From NCBI RefSeq assembly GCF_002998435.1, contig NZ_CP027231.1, positions 186,001-250,000 of the forward strand: a stretch of DNA of 64,000 nucleotides, read 5' to 3'. The DNA comes from Bacteroides zoogleoformans. GTDB taxonomy: Bacteria > Bacteroidota > Bacteroidia > Bacteroidales > Bacteroidaceae. Positions 60,394-64,000 of the stretch are shown piece by piece. Both the position numbers and the translations under genes were made by a program. The notes below the pieces were generated by a model. It did not search any database. It had not been told where the DNA came from and worked only from the letters and a program-made list of their open reading frames with translations. Numbering within the stretch: the stretch's first letter is position 1; every line of letters starts with the position of its first letter.

Positions 60394-60872
60394 ATATCCT
60401 TCCGTCTTTTCAGAGTAGGTACAGAGGTCGTATGAACGCCCAAAATACTCTCCTATGGCTACAATCTGGCTACATTTTTTTGAGCCGATTGAAAATTGTA
60501 GCCAAGAGTCCGTAGAGCGTTCGTTTAGAGTACTTGTATATTGCTGTTTTTCAAATAATTATATAGAACTTTGCAGCACGGTTACAGAAGATTGTTTTCC
60601 GCATTTTGGCTACAATTAGCCTCTTTCGTGGCTACAATTTTTCTTGGCTTGGCTACTGGAAAATCCAGTGTAAGATGCCCCCTAAAACCAAGCGATTCTA
60701 TTCCCTTGTGCCAAAATAATCCTGCCCATTGATTCCAATATAAAAATGCCCCTGTCAGACTGAAGTGCACCCCAAAAGTTGGACATAAAACTTTTGGGGT
60801 GCACTTCACATTATAATTGTTTATAAGGGGCTTTACTGTAAGGCAGTATATAGTCACCGAGGAGAAAATGTG
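60394..60872. other. Mobile-element debris downstream of tRNA-Ser
   Basis: About 480 bp with no intact gene. Contains several GGCTACA(AT) repeats in both orientations (60460-60650), then a stretch with degenerate GGGGCA/GGAAT units on the minus strand (60660-60760) recalling multiple terminal repeats of IS21-type elements, and the palindrome at 60761-60808. A 91-codon minus-strand frame (60582-60857) spans these pieces and is rejected as a gene. Confidence 0.45.
60761..60808. repeat. Perfect inverted repeat resembling fused IS ends
   Basis: 20-bp perfect arms TGAAGTGCACCCCAAAAGTT (60761-60780) and complement (60789-60808) around GGACATAA. The arm sequence looks like terminal repeats of some IS3-family elements as I remember them, so this may be a left and right end brought together by loss of the interior. 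It could also serve as a terminator for fcl (minus strand). Confidence 0.6.
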
Positions 60873-61955
60873 TCACGACATGCACTGCAAATACCAGTCG
60901 TACATCCGTTGCACCCCTTCCTCGATTTCTATTTTGTGGTGCCAACCCAGTGCATGCAGTTTTGACGGGTCTGTCAGCTTGCGCAGTGTGCCGTCGGGTT
61001 TGCTGCTGTCGAAGGCAAGCCGGCCTTGATAACCTACGGTAGCTACAATCAGCTCGGCCAATTGACGGATGCTGATTTCCTTGCCCGTACCGATGTTGAT
61101 GTGGCAGTTGCGTATTTCCTTTTCACCCGCTTGGCAAGTATCTTTGAAGTCCACATGCTCCATGACGAAGACACTTGCGTCTGCCATCTCCTCACTCCAG
61201 AGAAATTCCCGGAGAGGTGTTCCCGTTCCCCAGAGTTTTACTTCTTCCCGGTCGATTCCGTATTTGGAAAGAATGTTCAATATCTCTTCCTTACTACTGT
61301 TTCCGTTAATGCCCTCCACCGGGCGGAGATTCATGTCGCGGCATACGGCATCCCAATCTTCGCGTTTCAGGCAGTGTGCCAGATGTATCTTGCGAATCAT
61401 GGCGGGAAGCACGTGGCTGCGTTCCAAATCGAAGTTGTCGTTGGGGCCGTACAGATTGGTGGGCATCACGGCAATGTAGTTGGTTCCATATTGCAGGTTG
61501 AAGCTTTCGCACATCTTCAGTCCGGCAATTTTGGCTATGGCGTATGGCTCGTTGGTATATTCCAGAGGCGAGGTGAGGAGTTCGTCTTCTCTCATCGGTT
61601 GCCGGGCGTCGCGGGGGTAGATGCAGGTGCTGCCCAGAAAAAGGAGTTTCTTCACATGATGCCTGAAGCTCTCGCCTATGACGTTTTGCTGTATTTGCAG
61701 ATTCTTGTAGATGAAGTCGGCGCGGTAGATGCTGTTGGCCATGATTCCGCCCACGAAAGCGGCGGCAAGGAAGACGTATTCAGGCTGTTCCTCGTCGAAG
61801 AAGCGGCGGACGGCTACCCCATCGAGCAGATCGAGTTCGGCGTGTGTTTTTCCCACGAGGTTGGTATAACCTTTTTGCAGGAGGTTATTCCAAATGGCAG
61901 AGCCCACTAATCCGCAATGGCCCGCCACGTATATTTTGGCATTTTTATTTATCAT
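60873..61955 (-). CDS. fcl: GDP-L-fucose synthase
   Basis: NADPH-dependent epimerase/reductase converting GDP-4-keto-6-deoxymannose to GDP-L-fucose for surface glycans. 360 residues: AGHCGLVGSAIW (Rossmann glycines), FLAAAFVGGIMANS, FLGSTCIYP (catalytic Ser/Cys region), and YAIAK with the catalytic Tyr and Lys. An insertion of about 45 residues around 205-245 (GINGNSSKEEILNILSKYG) is typical of Bacteroides Fcl. It is 19 bp downstream of gmd. Confidence 0.95.
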   Translation of the reverse strand: MINKNAKIYVAGHCGLVGSAIWNNLLQKGYTNLVGKTHAELDLLDGVAVRRFFDEEQPEYVFLAAAFVGGIMANSIYRADFIYKNLQIQQNVIGESFRHHVKKLLFLGSTCIYPRDARQPMREDELLTSPLEYTNEPYAIAKIAGLKMCESFNLQYGTNYIAVMPTNLYGPNDNFDLERSHVLPAMIRKIHLAHCLKREDWDAVCRDMNLRPVEGINGNSSKEEILNILSKYGIDREEVKLWGTGTPLREFLWSEEMADASVFVMEHVDFKDTCQAGEKEIRNCHINIGTGKEISIRQLAELIVATVGYQGRLAFDSSKPDGTLRKLTDPSKLHALGWHHKIEIEEGVQRMYDWYLQCMS

Positions 61956-61974
61956 ATTGTCTTGCTTCTATGCA

Positions 61975-63054
61975 CTATTCTTCTTCCTTTGCTCTCAGGT
62001 GCAGTTTCTTCACGAACTTCATGTCGTGAGCCACCATGATGCGTACCAATTCCTCAAAACCTGTCTGTCGCGGGTTCCAGCCGAGCAACGTCTTGGCTTT
62101 GGTAGGGTCTCCCAGAAGTTGTTCCACTTCGGCGGGACGGAAGTATTTTGGGTCTACCTCCACGAGCACTTTGCCCGTTCGGGTGTCAATGCCTCTTTCC
62201 TTTACGCCTTCGCCTTCCCAGCGCAGCCCGATGCCGGCTTCGCGGAAAGCCAGCGTGGCAAATTCGCGCACCGTGTGCATCTCGCCGGTAGCGATGACAA
62301 AATCTTCGGGAACGTCGTGTTGCAGGATGAGCCACATACATTCCACGTAGTCGCGGGCATAGCCCCAATCGCGCCGGGCATCGAGATTGCCCAAATAGAG
62401 CTTGTCTTGATAGCCTTGGGCGATGCGTGCGGCGGCCAGTGTGATTTTTCTTGTCACGAACGTTTCGCCCCGGCGTTCGCTCTCATGGTTGAAGAGGATA
62501 CCGTTCACGGCAAACATGCCATAACTCTCGCGGTAGTTCTTGGTTATCCAGAAGCCATATTGCTTGGCCACCCCGTAGGGGCTGCGCGGATAGAAGGGGG
62601 TTGTTTCTTTCTGAGGCACTTCCTGCACCTTACCGAAGAGTTCCGAAGTGGAGGCCTGATAGATGCGTGTTTTCTTCTCCATACCGAGAATACGTACGGC
62701 CTCGAGCATGCGCAGCGTGCCTACGGCATCGGTTTCGGCGGTATATTCGGGCACGTCGAAAGATACCTTGACGTGGCTCTGTGCGGCAAGGTTGTAGATT
62801 TCGTCGGGTTGCACTTGCTGTATGATGCGGATGAGCGAACTGCTGTCCGTCATGTCGCCGTAGTGAAGATTGATGGTGCGGTGTTGTTTCATGTCGCGCA
62901 CCCATTCATCGAAGTAGAGGTGCTCGATGCGTCCGGTGTTGAAAGAAGAAGAGCGGCGCAGGATGCCATGTACTTCATAACCTTTTTGAAGTAGAAATTC
63001 GGCCAGAAACGAACCATCCTGACCCGTAATGCCGGAGATGAGAGCTTTTTTCAT
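61975..63054 (-). CDS. gmd: GDP-mannose 4,6-dehydratase
   Basis: NADP-dependent dehydration of GDP-mannose to GDP-4-keto-6-deoxymannose, precursor of GDP-L-fucose. 359 residues with [23 protein letters not shown] at the start, [12 protein letters not shown] (catalytic Thr/Glu region) and [12 protein letters not shown] (Tyr-Lys pair). The C-terminus contains [21 protein letters not shown]. First of the gmd-fcl pair. The pair is visibly richer in G+C than the rest of the window. An unusual repeat lies about 180 bp or more upstream. Confidence 0.96.
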   Translation of the reverse strand: MKKALISGITGQDGSFLAEFLLQKGYEVHGILRRSSSFNTGRIEHLYFDEWVRDMKQHRTINLHYGDMTDSSSLIRIIQQVQPDEIYNLAAQSHVKVSFDVPEYTAETDAVGTLRMLEAVRILGMEKKTRIYQASTSELFGKVQEVPQKETTPFYPRSPYGVAKQYGFWITKNYRESYGMFAVNGILFNHESERRGETFVTRKITLAAARIAQGYQDKLYLGNLDARRDWGYARDYVECMWLILQHDVPEDFVIATGEMHTVREFATLAFREAGIGLRWEGEGVKERGIDTRTGKVLVEVDPKYFRPAEVEQLLGDPTKAKTLLGWNPRQTGFEELVRIMVAHDMKFVKKLHLRAKEEE

Positions 63055-63636
63055 TGTATATTGCTTTTTATATATCTGTTTTTTCAGACTGCAATATTCG
63101 TTATTTTTAGGGAGATACGCAAATGCTCTTCCTACTATTTAAAGCCTGCTTCATTTTCATTCGGAATATCTTGAAGCTGCTTGGGACTTAGAAGCTGTTT
63201 TGATTTGTCTTTGTTCCAACCTCATATCTTCTCCGCATTGACTCCGCATAAACTCCGTATCTGCTCCGCACCAAATCCGTATCAAGTCCGTATCAACTCC
63301 GTATCTTCTCCGCATAAAGGTACCCTTATGCGGAGAAGATACGGAGTTGATACGGACTTGATACGGAGCAGGACGGTTCGGAAGGGCCTTTTGATTGTGA
63401 ACAGATACGATTGGAATGTGGCATTTTGGCCTGCGATTTATGAGGTTAATGAATCGCAGGCCAAAATACGGATAATGAGCGAGGGCAGGAAAGAAAGTAT
63501 CCCCTTGCTCCGATCTGCACGCCCGGGATGGGAGAGCAGACCGAAACAAGGGGACTATCGGAGAACAGTGTCTTTATGCAGGCACTGTTGTGAACGCTTG
63601 GGGGAGCGTTCGGTGTGTTAAGTTGAGTTGTTTCTG
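63055..63636. other. Spacer between sulfatase and gmd
   Basis: About 580 bp with no real gene. Frames at 63157-63549 (-) and 63181-63621 (+) exist only because the 11-bp repeat region lacks stops; their peptides are repeats of the DNA repeat. The block 63231-63367 is described separately. A -7-like box for gmd was not identified. Confidence 0.6.
63231..63367. repeat. 11-bp phased repeat array ending in a 42-bp-arm palindrome
   Basis: Eight units of 11 bp start at 63231, 63242, 63253, 63264, 63275, 63286, 63297 and 63308, consensus (C)TCCGYATnnn. The last four reappear inverted: arm 63276-63317 is a perfect complement of 63326-63367 (42 bp), with AGGTACCC between; GGTACC itself is palindromic. 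A shorter degenerate relative is at 32966-33009 in front of nqrA. Confidence 0.9.
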
Positions 63637-64000
63637 CTATTCTTTATATACCTCGCGTATGGGGTCGTCGTACTGCGCTTGCAGACGCCGCAACTCCTCC
63701 TTCAGATTGGCGGTGATGGCTTCCGTGCCCGGCCGGCCGTAGATGTTGTGCATCTCCGAGGGGTCTTCGCGCAGGTCGTACAGCTCCCAGCAATCGATGT
63801 CGTTGTAGAAGTGTATCAGCTTGTAGCGGTCGGTACGCACACCGTAATGACGGCGCACGGCATGTTCGGCCGGGTACTCGTAGTAGTGGTAGTAGAGTGC
63901 CTTGCGCCAGTCTGCCGGCTGCTCGCCGCGTAGCAAGGGCAGGAACGACACGCCGTGCATGTCTTTGGGGACGGGCACGCCCGCCAAGTCCAGGATGGTG
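63637..64000 (-). CDS. Sulfatase, C-terminal part
   Basis: Read on the minus strand the frame is open to the window edge, giving 120 residues plus stop. TILDLAGVPVP, MHGVSFLPLLRGE, RTDRYKLIHFYNDIDCWELYDLREDPSEMHNIYG are the standard C-terminal features of S1-type sulfatases, which in Bacteroides act on glycan sulfates in the periplasm. The N-terminal active site (Cys or Ser for formylglycine) and the signal peptide are outside the window, so substrate is unknown. Confidence 0.9.
   Translation of the reverse strand, partial: TILDLAGVPVPKDMHGVSFLPLLRGEQPADWRKALYYHYYEYPAEHAVRRHYGVRTDRYKLIHFYNDIDCWELYDLREDPSEMHNIYGRPGTEAITANLKEELRRLQAQYDDPIREVYKE

Noticed and set aside
60582..60857. 91-codon minus-strand frame after tRNA-Ser
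   Set aside because: Runs through IS-end-like debris and a perfect palindrome; no domain and composition unlike a protein.
61894..62994. 366-codon plus-strand frame opposite gmd (and 294 codons opposite fcl)
   Set aside because: Shadow frames of G+C-rich genes; the minus strand encodes clear Gmd and Fcl with all motifs.
63276..63367. Invertible (phase-variable) promoter upstream of gmd
   Set aside because: The inverted arms are only 8 bp apart, too close to flank an invertible promoter segment; the structure is a palindrome.
63157..63621. Open frames of 130 (-) and 146 (+) codons upstream of gmd
   Set aside because: They overlap each other and consist largely of the 11-bp repeat and palindrome, which lacks stop codons by chance; the peptides simply mirror the DNA repeat.
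1..64000. CRISPR array
   Set aside because: No set of direct repeats with unique spacers of 25-45 bp was seen; the repeats found are 11 bp and 22 bp phased units without spacers of that kind.

Overview
The window looks like a chromosomal segment of a Bacteroides-type bacterium (Bacteroidales). The evidence is the promoter grammar (TTTG or TTG, 19-21 bp, then TAnnTTTG, in front of tRNA operons and many genes), the near absence of Shine-Dalgarno sequences, a Bacteroides fragilis-like iron superoxide dismutase, a six-gene Na+-NQR operon, FTSC/FSSC-type lipoprotein signals, GDP-fucose synthesis genes and a sulfatase. The species cannot be fixed from the sequence alone.

Layout. 1-2130 (minus): late cobalamin assembly genes cobU-cobT-cobS, with cobS cut by the window edge. 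2.4-4.8 kb: tRNA-Gly(CCC), tRNA-Pro(TGG), sodB and a six-tRNA Gly/Leu array. 4.8-16.5 kb: mostly single housekeeping genes: nspC, a UvrD/PcrA helicase, a UDG-fold glycosylase, an AlbA_2 (Schlafen-type) regulator with a striking palindromic repeat array upstream, a nitroreductase, a MaoC-like hydratase, an alkyltransferase, endonuclease IV, an RluA-type enzyme with a long extension and an M48 lipoprotein protease. 16.6-21.5 kb: galactose use (galM, sugar MFS transporter, galK) with divergent manA. 21.5-25.4 kb: a glycosyltransferase and hybrid histidine kinase operon.

25.5-32.8 kb is the accessory region: a decayed IS982-like element, two Fic-domain genes, an hsdS gene broken by a putative internal deletion, a homopolymer frameshift and an IS110/IS1111-type insertion, a DUF1016 (PDDEXK) gene with an in-frame stop, and an hsdR scrap. 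It reads as the wreck of a type I restriction locus in which the two Fic genes remain open.

33.2-39.1 kb: nqrABCDEF. 39.5-46.7 kb: DbpA-like helicase, serC-serA-DUF1015 (serine), glycerate kinase, YigZ. 46.8-47.9 kb: a solitary HpaII-like restriction endonuclease with no methyltransferase beside it. 48-48.8 kb: three small membrane-stress type genes. 49.3-54.3 kb: an envelope locus in which two halves of a YjbH-like beta-barrel flank a His-tailed lipoprotein and an OmpA-like protein, preceded by a SPOR lipoprotein; this is the best candidate here for an uncharacterised system. 54.4-60.1 kb: ruvX, def, a TPR protein, and mutS2 convergent. 60.2-60.9 kb: tRNA-Ser and mobile-element scraps. 60.9-63.1 kb: fcl and gmd (GDP-L-fucose). 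63.1-63.6 kb: an unusual 11-bp phased repeat ending in a perfect 42-bp-arm palindrome. 63.6 kb to the end: the C-terminus of a sulfatase.
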